From UBA1479 sp002706405 (GTDB lineage: Bacteria > Pseudomonadota > Alphaproteobacteria > Rhodospirillales > Casp-alpha2), in assembly GCA_963972255.1 (NCBI GenBank), contig CAXATO010000001.1, forward strand, positions 186,001 through 250,000: a stretch of DNA of 64,000 nt. Reading direction: 5' to 3'. Under the pieces are notes generated by a model. It was not told the origin of the DNA. It worked only from the letters and a program-made list of their open reading frames with translations, and searched no databases. Positions 1 to 8,591 of the stretch are shown here, in pieces. Within the stretch, counting starts at the first letter, position 1. Each line of letters opens with the position of its first letter. The translations under genes were made by a program, and so were the position numbers.

Positions 1-1
1 C

Positions 2-385
2 ATCCCCATCAACCGCTTGGGCCATGCCTTCGCCTATCCGGAAATGGCGGCGGCGATGGTCGTGGTGCCGCCGGCGGTCATCATGGAACTGCTGCTGGAG
101 GGCCGCATCCTGGAAACGGATGAAGCCTATGCCAAGGGGCTGGTGACGCGGGTCGTGCCGGCGGACCAGCTGGATGACGAGGCCGAAACCGTCGCTTGGC
201 GTGTCGCCCAGGGGGCGCCGCTTGCCGCGCGCGGGTCGAAGAAAATCCTCCGCCGTCTGCTGCGGCCGGAGCCGATCACCCCGGAAGAATTGAAGTCGAG
301 TTACGACTTGTGTGATTCCGAGGACTACAAGGAAGGCGTGCGCGCCTTCCTGGCCAAGGAAAAGCCGGCTTTCACGGCCCGCTGA
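2..385 (+). CDS. Enoyl-CoA hydratase/isomerase (crotonase), 3' part
   Basis: The reading frame is already open at the left edge, so only the C-terminal part (about 127 residues) of the protein is present. It ends in a crotonase-like tail with the SEDYKEG and FLAKEKPAF segments seen in enoyl-CoA hydratases, and carries the preceding helix around EAYAKGLVTRVVP that packs against the CoA site in this family. The oxyanion-hole residues lie upstream of the window and cannot be checked. The substrate is unknown; crotonases hydrate or isomerise acyl-CoA esters in the cytoplasm. No ATG near the left edge should be taken as the start. Family assignment is good, specificity open. Confidence 0.8.
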   Translation: MPINRLGHAFAYPEMAAAMVVVPPAVIMELLLEGRILETDEAYAKGLVTRVVPADQLDDEAETVAWRVAQGAPLAARGSKKILRRLLRPEPITPEELKSSYDLCDSEDYKEGVRAFLAKEKPAFTAR

Positions 386-431
386 TCGGCGGTCGTCGGC
401 CCTGCCTTTGATCAGGGGATGCACGGGTTGA

Positions 432-456
432 GGGATGCAAATAGGTCTTGCATCCC
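432..456. promoter_or_regulatory. NtrC-box-like inverted repeat upstream of amtB
   Basis: GGGATGCAA and TTGCATCCC form a perfect 9-bp inverted repeat around a 7-nt centre. The inner part, TGCAA-N7-TTGCA, has the 17-bp geometry of the enterobacterial NtrC enhancer (TGCAC-N7-GTGCA). It lies about 165 bp before the amtB start, a normal enhancer distance, and amtB-glnK is a classic NtrC target. The same sequence could instead fold as a small hairpin ending the upstream crotonase transcript, but no U-tract follows. No correctly spaced sigma-54 promoter was found downstream. Confidence 0.45.
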
Positions 457-620
457 CAAGGCTGTCGGGCATTATCGGGGCCACGTTAGACGATAAAACG
501 AGAGGCCGGGAACCGGCGCGAGGAGGGATCAACCCGCCCCGTCAGGCTCACCGCAACGGTCCGGTTAGGCGCGTAAAAAATTGCATCGAAGCAAACCCTA
601 ACCCAACGACGGGGAGTATC

Positions 621-1943
621 ATGTTCAAGTTCTTGCGCCGGCAGGCCGTGCCGGCATTTTCGCTTGCGGCCGTTCTTCTGACGATTTTCACGCCTGACGC
701 GGCCTTTGCCGCCGATCAGCTTAATTCCGGCGACACGGCCTGGATCATCACGGCAACCGCCCTGGTCCTGTTCATGACCTTGCCGGGGCTGGCCCTGTTC
801 TATGGCGGGCTGGTGCGGTCGCGCAACGTGCTGAGCGTGCTCATGCATTGCGTCGCCATCGCCTGCCTGATGAGCGTGTTGTGGCTGGTCATCGGCTACA
901 GCCTGTCGTTCACGGATGGGGCCGGGGCCAATGATCTGATCGGCGGGCTGTCCCGCATGTTCCTGGCCGGCGTCGGCACGGAAGCACTGTCGGGCACGAT
1001 CCCCGAGAACGTGTTCTTTTCGTTCCAGATGACCTTCGCGATCATCACGCCGGCGCTCATGGTCGGCGCCTATGTGGAGCGCATTAAATTCTCCGCCGTG
1101 CTGATCCTGTCGTCGTTGTGGCTGATCGTCGTCTACGCGCCAGTGACCCATTGGGTCTGGGGCGGTGGCTGGCTTGCCCAGATGGGCGTCATGGATTTCG
1201 CGGGCGGCTTGGTCGTTCATGCCACGGCGGGCATCTCGTCGCTGGTCATCGTCAAGGCCTTGGGGGCACGGCACGGCTTCCCCCACGATGTCGCACCGCC
1301 GCACAATCCGGGCATGGTCGCTATGGGGGCCTGCATGCTGTGGGTCGGCTGGTTCGGCTTCAACGGCGGGTCGGCTCTTGCCGCCAACGGGGCGGCCGGC
1401 ATGGCGTTGACGGTCACCCATATCGCCGCCGCCACGGCATCGCTGGTGTGGATGCTCATCGAATGGAAGAAGTACGGCAAGCCGTCCCTGGTCGGCTTGG
1501 TTACCGGGACCATCGCGGGGTTGGCCACGATCACTCCGGCATCGGGTTTTGTCGGTCCCATCGGCGCCCTGATCATCGGTGTTGCCGCCGGGCTTGTCTG
1601 CTTCAAGATGGTGCAGATCGTAAAGACTGCCTGGAAGCTGGATGATTCCTTGGACGTGTTCGCCGTTCACGGCGTCGGCGGGTCGCTCGGCACCATCCTG
1701 GTCGCTTTCCTGTGCGCGCCCATGTTCGGCGGCCTGGGGTTGCCCGAAGGCAAGTCGATGCTTGACGCGCTCGGCGTGCAGGCGTTGGGGCTGGCGGTTA
1801 CGGTGGTCTGGTCGGCAATCGCGACCTTCATCCTGGTCAAGGTGACGGCGGCGCTGACCAACGGCATCCGCGTTCGCGAGGACGACGAGCTGGAAGGTCT
1901 GGATATCACCAACCACGGTGAGACGGCGTACAGGCTCGACTGA
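621..1943 (+). CDS. amtB: Ammonium transporter, Amt family
   Basis: A 440-residue inner-membrane ammonium channel. The ATG at 621 follows a GGGGAG ribosome site and starts a signal peptide (MFKFLRRQ basic end, hydrophobic core, AFA-AD cleavage near residue 30), as is usual for AmtB; longer upstream reading is not needed. The mature part shows the Amt pattern: GDTAWII at the first membrane helix, the LFYGGLVR segment, the first pore histidine in VVHATAGIS and the second in FAVHGVGGSLG. Eleven hydrophobic spans are expected and the hydrophobic blocks fit. glnK follows 81 bp downstream, the usual partner that plugs the channel under nitrogen sufficiency. Probably induced by NtrC from the inverted repeat upstream. 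Confidence 0.95.
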   Translation: MFKFLRRQAVPAFSLAAVLLTIFTPDAAFAADQLNSGDTAWIITATALVLFMTLPGLALFYGGLVRSRNVLSVLMHCVAIACLMSVLWLVIGYSLSFTDGAGANDLIGGLSRMFLAGVGTEALSGTIPENVFFSFQMTFAIITPALMVGAYVERIKFSAVLILSSLWLIVVYAPVTHWVWGGGWLAQMGVMDFAGGLVVHATAGISSLVIVKALGARHGFPHDVAPPHNPGMVAMGACMLWVGWFGFNGGSALAANGAAGMALTVTHIAAATASLVWMLIEWKKYGKPSLVGLVTGTIAGLATITPASGFVGPIGALIIGVAAGLVCFKMVQIVKTAWKLDDSLDVFAVHGVGGSLGTILVAFLCAPMFGGLGLPEGKSMLDALGVQALGLAVTVVWSAIATFILVKVTAALTNGIRVREDDELEGLDITNHGETAYRLD

Positions 1944-2024
1944 CGTGCTATAAAAGGCGGAGCAGCGGTGCTCCGACCGCAAGCCGGGAACACCGGCAAT
2001 CGCAAAGACATTAGGAGAGGCAAC

Positions 2025-2363
2025 ATGAAGTTCGTCATGGCGGTGATCAAACCGCACAAGCTGGACGCCGTCCGCGAGGCCTTGGCCGCCACCGGCGTTG
2101 AAGGGATGACGGTATCGGAAGTGAAGGGCTATGGCCGCCAGCGCGGGCAGACGGAAATCTACCGTGGCGCGGAATATCAGGTTCACTTTCTGCCCAAGGT
2201 GAAGATCGAGATCGCCGTGGCCGACGACAAGGCGGCCGAGGTGGTCGAGGCCATCAAGGGGGCGGCCAATACCGGCAAGATCGGCGACGGCAAGGTCTTC
2301 GTCTATGACCTGGAAAGCGCCGTGCGCATTCGCACCGGCGAACAGGACAACGACGCGCTGTAG
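2025..2363 (+). CDS. glnK: Nitrogen regulatory protein P-II
   Basis: A 112-residue PII signalling protein, full family length. It begins at ATG 2025 after an AGGAGAGG site. The T-loop contains Tyr-51 (in YRGAEYQVHF), the residue uridylylated by GlnD, and the C-terminal part has the GKIGDGKVFV B-loop and IRTGE motif that bind ATP and 2-oxoglutarate. As the gene directly downstream of amtB it is named glnK; GlnB and GlnK cannot be separated on motif alone. It gates AmtB and reports nitrogen state to adenylyltransferase and NtrB. A strong hairpin just after its stop probably ends the amtB-glnK transcript. Confidence 0.95.
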   Translation: MKFVMAVIKPHKLDAVREALAATGVEGMTVSEVKGYGRQRGQTEIYRGAEYQVHFLPKVKIEIAVADDKAAEVVEAIKGAANTGKIGDGKVFVYDLESAVRIRTGEQDNDAL

Positions 2364-2364
2364 G

Positions 2365-2397
2365 ATCTGAGACCGGCGCGCACCGGCGCGCCCAGAT
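2365..2397 (+). terminator. Hairpin after glnK, built on a tandem 10-bp repeat
   Basis: ACCGGCGCGC occurs twice head to tail (2372-2381 and 2382-2391). It lets GGCGCGC (2375-2381) pair with GCGCGCC (2386-2392) around a 4-nt loop, and outer arms ATCTG and CAGAT extend the fold. There is no U-tract, so it is not a textbook intrinsic terminator, but the stem is very stable and sits between glnK and the next gene. Confidence 0.55.
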
Positions 2398-2411
2398 TGG
2401 GGAGGGCAGCC

Positions 2412-3215
2412 ATGCCCCGTTTCGCCGCCAACATCGGTTGGATGGCCCAGGAAGTTCCCATGCTGGAGCGTTTCCAGCTGGTCCGCGACCTGGGCTTTGC
2501 TGCCGTCGAATGCCCGCTGCTCTACGGTCACGATGCCAATGCCATGGGCGACGCCTGCAAGGCGGCGGGGCTCGAGTTCCTGATGTTCAACTCGCCCCCC
2601 GGCAAGCACGAGGGTGAGTACGGCATCGCCGGACTGAAGGGCCGCAAGGGGGAATTTCAGGATTCGATCGGCAAGGCCATCGACTACGCCCAGGTGCTGG
2701 GGACCCGCTATCTGCATGTGCTGGCCGGCTGGCAGATGGATGACTGGAACCGCGACGCCGCATTCAAGGTCTTCATCGACAACCTGACCTGGGCTTGCCC
2801 GGTGCTGGCCGAGGCCGGATTGAGCGCCCTGATCGAACCGATCAACACGGTCGCGCGGCCGGGTTATCTGGTGCAGACGACGAAGGAAGCGCAATACGTG
2901 GTCGACACGGTGAAGGCGGCCGGTTCCGCCAACATCGGCATCCAGTACGATTTCCACAACGCCCAGATCATGGAGGGCGACCTGGCGCGCACCTTCGAGG
3001 CGCACCTGCCGTCGATCCTCCACGTGCAGATTGCGGGCAACCCGGGCCGCACACCGCCGGACGAGGGGGAAATCAACTATCCCTTCGTGTTCGAACTGTG
3101 CGACCGCCTCGGCTTCGAAGGCTGGCTCGGCTGCGAATACGCCCCCCATAACAAGACCAAGCCGGGCGCGACCAAGGCGTCGCTGAAATGGGCCAAGGAC
3201 TTCGGCCTGGGTTAG
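2412..3215 (+). CDS. hyi: Hydroxypyruvate isomerase family protein
   Basis: A 267-residue TIM-barrel sugar isomerase of the hydroxypyruvate isomerase (Hyi/OtnI) family. ATG 2412 lies 7 nt after a GGGAGG site; an in-frame TTG upstream is unnecessary. Diagnostic segments are EPINT (metal-binding Glu), the YDFHNAQIMEGDL stretch (metal ligands Asp/His), HVQIAGNPGR and the GCEYAP Glu near the C-terminus. Known members interconvert hydroxypyruvate and tartronate semialdehyde or act on 2-oxo-tetronates. No glyoxylate carboligase or tartronate semialdehyde reductase is adjacent, so the physiological substrate is uncertain. Its TAG stop shares bases with the LysR gene arriving from the other side. Confidence 0.85.
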   Translation: MPRFAANIGWMAQEVPMLERFQLVRDLGFAAVECPLLYGHDANAMGDACKAAGLEFLMFNSPPGKHEGEYGIAGLKGRKGEFQDSIGKAIDYAQVLGTRYLHVLAGWQMDDWNRDAAFKVFIDNLTWACPVLAEAGLSALIEPINTVARPGYLVQTTKEAQYVVDTVKAAGSANIGIQYDFHNAQIMEGDLARTFEAHLPSILHVQIAGNPGRTPPDEGEINYPFVFELCDRLGFEGWLGCEYAPHNKTKPGATKASLKWAKDFGLG

Positions 3216-4123
3216 TCGGCCCGGGCTTCGGCCTTGGGCGTTTTCCCCGCGATCAGTTTGACCAGTTCGCTGGCCCCCGGCGCCAGGGTCTGGCCGCGCA
3301 GGGTGATGATGCCGATGCGCCGGGTCAGTTGCGGGTGCTTGATACGGGCGGCCCAATAGGCGCCGTCCTTGGAGCGCGGCACGGCCGTTTCTGGCAGGAT
3401 CGCCACACCCAGGCCCTGTTCCGCCATGGAAATCAAGGTCTGGTGATGCAGCATCTCGAAATGCGGCACCAGGGTCATGCCGGCGGACTGAAAGGCGCTT
3501 TCGACCTGAATGCGGGTGCGCGACGGCAGAGGCAAGGCCAGGATCGTTTCGTCGGAAAGCGCGCTCAGGGGAATGTCCTTCTGCCCCGCGAGGGGGTGGT
3601 CCGCCGCGACCACGGCGCAATAACCGTCGGTCAGGAACTGACGGAATTCAAATTCCCGCAGCACTTTTTCGACCGGACCGATGGCGAAATCGGCGTCGCC
3701 CCGGCGCAGAATGTCCAACATGTCCGTGGCATAGGCCTCGCGCACATGGACCGTGATGTTGGGGTTGCGCTCGCGGAATCGGGCCAGGATGGTCGGCAGG
3801 CGCGTGGCGGCGAAACTGGGGGCGGAGGTCAGCAGCACCCGGCCCCGGCCCATGGCGGCTTCGTCGTGGAAGATGCGCACGATGTCTTCCAGGCCATCGA
3901 GCACGCGACCCGCGCGGCGGTACAGGTTTTCCCCGGCCTCGGTCATGCGGACGGAGCGGGTTGTGCGGTGGAACAACGGCACACCGAGATGGGCTTCCAG
4001 CAGCTTGATATGGGCGGTCACGGCGGATTGGCTCAGATTGAGTTTCTCCGACGCGCGACGGAAGCCGTTCTGCTCCGCTACGGCGACAAAAATCTCCAAT
4101 TGTTTCAGGGTCATGGGCAGCAT
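3212..4123 (-). CDS. LysR-family transcriptional regulator
   Basis: A 303-residue LysR regulator of normal length. The N-terminal winged helix-turn-helix is clear (TLKQLEIFVAVAE, ASEKLNLSQSAVTAHIKLLE, FHRTTRSVRMTEAG), followed by a periplasmic-binding-protein-like effector domain (residues ~90-295). ATG 4123 is chosen; an in-frame ATG nine bases in (4114) is possible. It is transcribed divergently from the ten-gene catabolic operon beginning at 4262, the classic arrangement for a LysR activator of the neighbouring genes with a co-inducer from that pathway. The effector is unknown. Confidence 0.92.
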   Translation of the reverse strand: MLPMTLKQLEIFVAVAEQNGFRRASEKLNLSQSAVTAHIKLLEAHLGVPLFHRTTRSVRMTEAGENLYRRAGRVLDGLEDIVRIFHDEAAMGRGRVLLTSAPSFAATRLPTILARFRERNPNITVHVREAYATDMLDILRRGDADFAIGPVEKVLREFEFRQFLTDGYCAVVAADHPLAGQKDIPLSALSDETILALPLPSRTRIQVESAFQSAGMTLVPHFEMLHHQTLISMAEQGLGVAILPETAVPRSKDGAYWAARIKHPQLTRRIGIITLRGQTLAPGASELVKLIAGKTPKAEARAD

Positions 4124-4261
4124 GACGATTGATCTTCTTTCCAGATTAATAATGCATATATTGCTATTAGCCCTATCACAAATCTTGTGGTGTAGTCGCC
4201 CTTCGAAATGGAAACCACGCCGCCAATAGGCGTGGCGAAAACGCATGGAGGAAACCTGACG
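4124..4261. promoter_or_regulatory. Divergent LysR/operon control region
   Basis: This 138-bp stretch holds a conspicuously AT-rich segment (4139-4170) in an otherwise GC-rich neighbourhood, and a short inverted repeat CACAA-ATC-TTGTG at 4177-4189. LysR regulators bind dyads within such divergent regions, so these are candidate operator and promoter elements for both the regulator and the operon. The downstream GGAGGA (4247-4252) is the ribosome site of the first operon gene. Confidence 0.4.
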
Positions 4262-5647
4262 ATGACGGGCACTACCCGCCAATTGGCTGAATTCGCTGCC
4301 GGCCTGACCTACGACAAGCTGCCGGCCGGCATTGCGGCCCGCACCAAACTGCTGATCCTCGACATCGCCGGGATCATGGTGCGTGCGCGACACGACGCGG
4401 AAAGCACGGCCAGCCTGGTCAGCGCGGTCGAGCGTCTGGGCCAGGTTGTGGGCGATTGCTCGGTGCTCGGCGACGGGCGCGGTTACACGCCCATGGCGGC
4501 GGCGCTGGTCAACGGTTCGTTGGCGCACTCCCTTGATTTCGACGACACCCACGCGGAAGCCTCGCTGCATTCCTCGGCCCCGATCGTGCCGGCGGTGCTG
4601 GCGGCGGCGGAAATGACCGACGCGTCTGGCAGGGACGTCATCACCGCCTGCGTTGTCGGCTATGAGATTCAGATCCGTCTGGCCAAGGCCCTGGTGCCGA
4701 CGGCCCATTATGACCGCGGCTATCATCCGACGGCGACCTGCGGCGTCATGGCGGCGGCCGCGGCGGCGGGCAAAATTCTGGGCCTTGATGCCGACGGCAT
4801 CGAAAGCGCTCTCGGCATCGCGCTGTCCCAAGCGGCGGGGTCCATGCAGTTCCTGGCCGATGGCGCCTGGACCAAGCGCTCCCACGTCGGGCAGGCGGCG
4901 CAGAATGGCCTGACCTGCGCCACCATGGCGGCGGAAGGCTTCAAGGGCCCGAAGGAAGCGATCGAAGGCAAATGGGGCTTCCTCCACTCCCTGTCGCCGA
5001 AGGCCGACCTGGACAAGGCGGCGGCGGACCTGGGCGAGTATTGGGAAACCATGGCGCTCGGCGTGAAACCTTATCCCAGCTGCCGCTATACCCATGCGGC
5101 GATGGACGCCATTCGCCAGCTGGCCGGTGAGCACGGCATCGCGGCGGATGCGGTGGAAACCGCGACCATCGGCGTGCCGGAAACGGGCTGGAAGATTGTC
5201 GGCAATTCGGATGCGGAAAAGCAGAATCCGAAATCGATCGTCGACGGGCAGTTCTCCATGCCGTTCTGCGCCGCCGTGGTGCTGCGCACCGGCAACATGG
5301 TGTGGGACGACTACAAGACCCATCTCAACGATGCGGACACCCTGGCGCTGGCCAAGCGCATCACCACGGTTGTCGATCCCGACGCCGAAGCGGCCTTTCC
5401 CGACAACATGGCCGGGAAGGCGACGATCCGCATGAAGTCCGGCGAAGTCTATGAACGCTTCGTCGAAATCCCCAAGGGCGAGCCCGACAACTTCATGAGC
5501 CAGGCCGAGTTCCGCGCCAAGTTCGACGGTCTGTGCGCGCCCTATCTGTCCGAGGCAGGCATGGAACGATTCTCATGCGCCCTGTTAAACCTGGAGGAAG
5601 CGAACAGCCTGCGTTCGGTCCTCGCCCTCAGTCACGGAGATGCCTAA
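4262..5647 (+). CDS. MmgE/PrpD family protein (first copy)
   Basis: A 461-residue member of the MmgE/PrpD superfamily, which includes 2-methylcitrate dehydratase and cis-aconitate decarboxylase. ATG 4262 follows GGAGGA by ten bases. Family features include the N-terminal all-helical domain with FDDTHAEASLHSSAPIVPA, the YHPTATCGV segment, and KPYPSCRYTHAAMDAI near residue 275. It opens the LysR-flanked operon; a MaoC hydratase, an acyl-CoA dehydrogenase and a CoA-transferase follow. A role on a tricarboxylic or branched dicarboxylic acid is likely, but the family is too diverse to name the reaction. A paralogue lies at 16109-17503. Confidence 0.85.
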   Translation: MTGTTRQLAEFAAGLTYDKLPAGIAARTKLLILDIAGIMVRARHDAESTASLVSAVERLGQVVGDCSVLGDGRGYTPMAAALVNGSLAHSLDFDDTHAEASLHSSAPIVPAVLAAAEMTDASGRDVITACVVGYEIQIRLAKALVPTAHYDRGYHPTATCGVMAAAAAAGKILGLDADGIESALGIALSQAAGSMQFLADGAWTKRSHVGQAAQNGLTCATMAAEGFKGPKEAIEGKWGFLHSLSPKADLDKAAADLGEYWETMALGVKPYPSCRYTHAAMDAIRQLAGEHGIAADAVETATIGVPETGWKIVGNSDAEKQNPKSIVDGQFSMPFCAAVVLRTGNMVWDDYKTHLNDADTLALAKRITTVVDPDAEAAFPDNMAGKATIRMKSGEVYERFVEIPKGEPDNFMSQAEFRAKFDGLCAPYLSEAGMERFSCALLNLEEANSLRSVLALSHGDA

Positions 5648-5650
5648 CCC

Positions 5651-6169
5651 ATGGTTGCCGAAGCAAAAGAAGTCGGACCCAACCGATATCGCGAGTCCTA
5701 TGGCCGCTATCTTGAGGATTTCAAGATTGGCGATGTGTACGAACACCGTCCCGGCCGCAGCATCACGGAAAGCGACAACACCTGGTTCACCTTGCTGACC
5801 ATGAACCAGCACCCGCTGCATTTTGACAACGAGTACGCCGCGAAGAGCGAGTTCGGAAAGCCGTTGGTGAATTCCTGCCTGACCCTGTCCATCGTTGCCG
5901 GCATGAGCGTATCGGACACCAGCCAGAAAGCCATCGGCAACCTGGGTTGGACTGACATCAAGATGCCGAACCCGGTGTTCGTCGGCGATACGCTTTATGC
6001 GGAAAGCGAAGTGCTGGCGGTCCGTGAAAGCAAGTCGCGCCCGACCCAGGGCATCGTCACCGTCCGCACCACGGCGACCAAGCAGGACGGCTCGGTCGTC
6101 ATGAGCTACGAGCGCACCATGCTGATTCCCAAGCGCGGCCACGCGGTCGACGACAAAGCCAACTACTAG
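5651..6169 (+). CDS. MaoC-family acyl-CoA hydratase
   Basis: A 172-residue hot-dog-fold protein of the MaoC dehydratase family. The hydratase signature is visible as NQHPLHFDNEYA (catalytic Asp/His region) followed by GKPLVNSCLTLSIVAG. The closest-sounding functional relatives are mesaconyl-CoA/methylmalyl-CoA hydratases and (R)-specific enoyl-CoA hydratases; this is recollection of family resemblance, not a search. It starts three bases after the previous stop and precedes an acyl-CoA dehydrogenase, consistent with successive dehydrogenation and hydration of a CoA ester. Confidence 0.85.
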   Translation: MVAEAKEVGPNRYRESYGRYLEDFKIGDVYEHRPGRSITESDNTWFTLLTMNQHPLHFDNEYAAKSEFGKPLVNSCLTLSIVAGMSVSDTSQKAIGNLGWTDIKMPNPVFVGDTLYAESEVLAVRESKSRPTQGIVTVRTTATKQDGSVVMSYERTMLIPKRGHAVDDKANY

Positions 6170-6175
6170 TAGGAA

Positions 6176-7354
6176 ATGACGACCATGGCTCCCGACGCGG
6201 CATCTGCCCAGGACCTGAGCGAGGAAGAACGCCTTATCCTCGATTCCGTCGACAAGTTCATCGAACAGGACGTGCGGCCCCACGCCCATAAACTGGAAGC
6301 GGCGGACGAATACCCCCGCGAGATCGCCGACAAGCTGGCCGAACTGGGCCTGATGGGGGCGACCATCGGCGAGGAATACGGCGGCTTGGGCCTGTCGGCC
6401 TCGACCTATTCCAAGATCGTCGAGAAGGTGGCGTCGTGCTGGATGTCCGTGTCGGGCATCTTCAACTCGCACCTGATCGCGGCGGCGGCGGTCGAACGCT
6501 TCGGCACGGAAGAACAAAAACGCCATTGGCTGCCCAAGATGGCGTCCGGCGAAATGCGGGGCGGCATCGCGCTGACCGAACCGGACTGCGGCACGGACCT
6601 ACAGTCCGTGCGCACGACGGCCAAGAAGGACGGCAACGAATACGTCCTGAACGGCAACAAGATGTGGATCACCAACTGTGTCGAAGGAAACTTCCTGGCC
6701 GTGCTGGCCAAGACCGATCCGGAGACCGAGCCCCGGCACAAGGGCATGAGCCTGATCCTGGTCGAAAAGGATGCCGGGTATAAAACGTCGAAACTGCAGA
6801 AGCTCGGCTACAAGGGCATCGATACGGGCGAGGTCGTGTTCGACAATACCCGAGTGCCGCTGACCAACCTGATCGGCCCGGACGAGGGCCGGGGTCTGCA
6901 GCAGATCCTGGGCGGGCTGGAACTGGGCCGCATCAATGTCGCCGCGCGCGGTGTCGGCGTCGCCACGGCGGCGCTGAACGATGCCGTGGCCTATGCCCTG
7001 GACCGCAAGACCTTCGGTAAGCCCATCGCCGAACACCAGTCGATCCAGATCAAGCTGGCCGACATGGCGACCCGGGTCGAAGCCGCGCGCCTGCTGGTCG
7101 ACAGCGCCGCCCGCGCCTACGACAAGGGCCAGCGCTGCGACATGGAAGCCGGCATGGCCAAGCTGTTCGCCACCGAGGCGGCACTGGAAAACGCCATCGA
7201 GGCCATGCGCATCCACGGTGCCTACGGCTATTCCAAGGAATACAATGTGGAACGCTACTTCCGCGATGCGCCGCTGCTGTGCATCGGCGAAGGCACCAAC
7301 GAACTGCAGCGCATCATCATCGCGCGGCAGTTGACGGAACGGGCCCAGGGATGA
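6176..7354 (+). CDS. Acyl-CoA dehydrogenase
   Basis: A 392-residue flavoprotein of the acyl-CoA dehydrogenase family. Seen are EEYGGLGLS, the FAD/substrate signature ALTEPDCGTDLQS, the KMWITN strand, the dimer region AYALDRKTFGKPIAEHQ, and the C-terminal GEGTNELQR in which the Glu occupies the usual catalytic-base position. It oxidises an acyl-CoA to the 2-enoyl-CoA, passing electrons to ETF. The stop overlaps the next start in an ATGA junction, implying translational coupling to the CoA-transferase. Chain-length or branch specificity cannot be read from the sequence; glutaryl- or methylsuccinyl-type substrates are possible. Confidence 0.92.
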   Translation: MTTMAPDAASAQDLSEEERLILDSVDKFIEQDVRPHAHKLEAADEYPREIADKLAELGLMGATIGEEYGGLGLSASTYSKIVEKVASCWMSVSGIFNSHLIAAAAVERFGTEEQKRHWLPKMASGEMRGGIALTEPDCGTDLQSVRTTAKKDGNEYVLNGNKMWITNCVEGNFLAVLAKTDPETEPRHKGMSLILVEKDAGYKTSKLQKLGYKGIDTGEVVFDNTRVPLTNLIGPDEGRGLQQILGGLELGRINVAARGVGVATAALNDAVAYALDRKTFGKPIAEHQSIQIKLADMATRVEAARLLVDSAARAYDKGQRCDMEAGMAKLFATEAALENAIEAMRIHGAYGYSKEYNVERYFRDAPLLCIGEGTNELQRIIIARQLTERAQG

Positions 7355-8538
7355 CCGCGCTGCCGCTCGACGGGGTGCGAATCCTCGCCGTCGAACAATA
7401 CGGCGCCGGTCCCTTCGGTACGCAGTTCCTGGCCGACCAGGGTGCCGACGTCATCAAGATCGAGGCGCCGGGTGAGGGCGATTACGCCCGCGCCTTGGGC
7501 CCGCATTTCTTCGAGAACGGTGACAGCCAGTTCTTTCATTCCTTCAACCGCAATAAGAAGAGCCTCAGCCTCGATCTTAAGAAACCCGAGGGCAAGGCCG
7601 TATTCCTGGACTTGGTGAAGACCGCCGACGCGGTGGCCAGCAATTCCCGCGGTGACGTGGCGGAACGGCTGGGCATCACCTACGAACATCTGAAGGATGC
7701 CAATCCCAAGATCGTCTGCGCCCATCTCTCGGCCTATGGCCGCACGGGGTCGCGCGCCGCTTGGCCAGGCTTCGATTTCCTGATGCAGGCGGAAGCGGGG
7801 CATTTCTCCGTGACCGGCGAACCGGGCAGCCCGCCGACCCGCATGGGCTTGTCCGTGGTCGATCTGGCGACGGGGCTGGCGCTCGCCTTTGCCGTCTCGT
7901 CCGGGATCGTCAGCGCGCGTGCCACGGGCAAGGGGCAGGACCTGGATACCTCCTTGTTCCATATGGCGCATATGCTGAACGTCTATACCTCGACCTGGTA
8001 CCTCAATTCAGGCCATGTCCAGGGCCGCACGGCGCGTTCCGGCCATGCGTCGCTGGTGCCGTGCCAGCTGTACCGAACGCAGGACGGCTGGATCTACATC
8101 ATGTGCAACAAGGAAAAGTTCTGGCCGGCCCTGTGCAAGGCGATCGGTGAGCCTGACTGGGGGACCGACCCCCGGTTCAAAACCTTCAAGGAGCGTCTCG
8201 CCAATCGGGAACTGGTTCAGGAACTCCTGGACGAACGCCTGAGCGAGCGCACCACGGCGGACTGGCTGGAAGCCTTTTCCGGTGTCGTGCCGTCGGCGCC
8301 GGTCTACGATCTGGCCCAGGCGTTGGATAATCCTTTCGTCGCCGAACAAGGCATCGTCCAGGAACTGGACCTGGAAGGCCACGGCCCGATTCGGATGATC
8401 GACACGCCCGTGCGCTCGGCCACCCCGACGCCGGCCCGCCCGGCCTCGTCACTGGGCGAAGATACGGAAAAAATCCTCTCCGACCTGGGTTATGATCAGA
8501 ATCGGCTCGCCCAACAGCGCAAAGGAAGGGTAATCTAG
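7351..8538 (+). CDS. CaiB/BaiF family CoA-transferase
   Basis: A 395-residue class III CoA-transferase. ATG 7351 overlaps the previous stop (ATGA), so the longer upstream reading is discounted. Family marks are GVRILAVEQYGAGPFGTQFLADQGADVIKIE at the N-terminus, the NRNKKSLSLDLK stretch and the FDFLMQAEAGHFSVTGEP region. In this family a catalytic Asp carries the CoA; the DLATGL Asp around residue 165 fits. It would activate the free acid of the pathway (succinyl-CoA or acetyl-CoA as donor), placing a carboxylate substrate at the head of the route. Confidence 0.9.
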   Translation: MTALPLDGVRILAVEQYGAGPFGTQFLADQGADVIKIEAPGEGDYARALGPHFFENGDSQFFHSFNRNKKSLSLDLKKPEGKAVFLDLVKTADAVASNSRGDVAERLGITYEHLKDANPKIVCAHLSAYGRTGSRAAWPGFDFLMQAEAGHFSVTGEPGSPPTRMGLSVVDLATGLALAFAVSSGIVSARATGKGQDLDTSLFHMAHMLNVYTSTWYLNSGHVQGRTARSGHASLVPCQLYRTQDGWIYIMCNKEKFWPALCKAIGEPDWGTDPRFKTFKERLANRELVQELLDERLSERTTADWLEAFSGVVPSAPVYDLAQALDNPFVAEQGIVQELDLEGHGPIRMIDTPVRSATPTPARPASSLGEDTEKILSDLGYDQNRLAQQRKGRVI

Positions 8539-8591
8539 CGGCAGAAGGGGGGCATTGCTTTTAATAAAAATGCCATTGGGAGGATGCCACC

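Noticed and set aside
568..585. Possible sigma-54 promoter (GGCGCG ... TTGCA) before amtB
   Set aside because: GG and GC elements are 13 bases apart instead of the required 10.
486..3620. 1044-codon open frame on the minus strand opposite amtB, glnK and hyi
   Set aside because: It is Arg/His/Gly-rich with no domain, lies antisense to three clearly conserved genes and is expected from high GC.
8551..8574. GGCATT-N12-AATGCC hairpin before the LeuC-like gene
   Set aside because: Six-base stem with a large AT loop is weak and could be chance; not listed as a feature.
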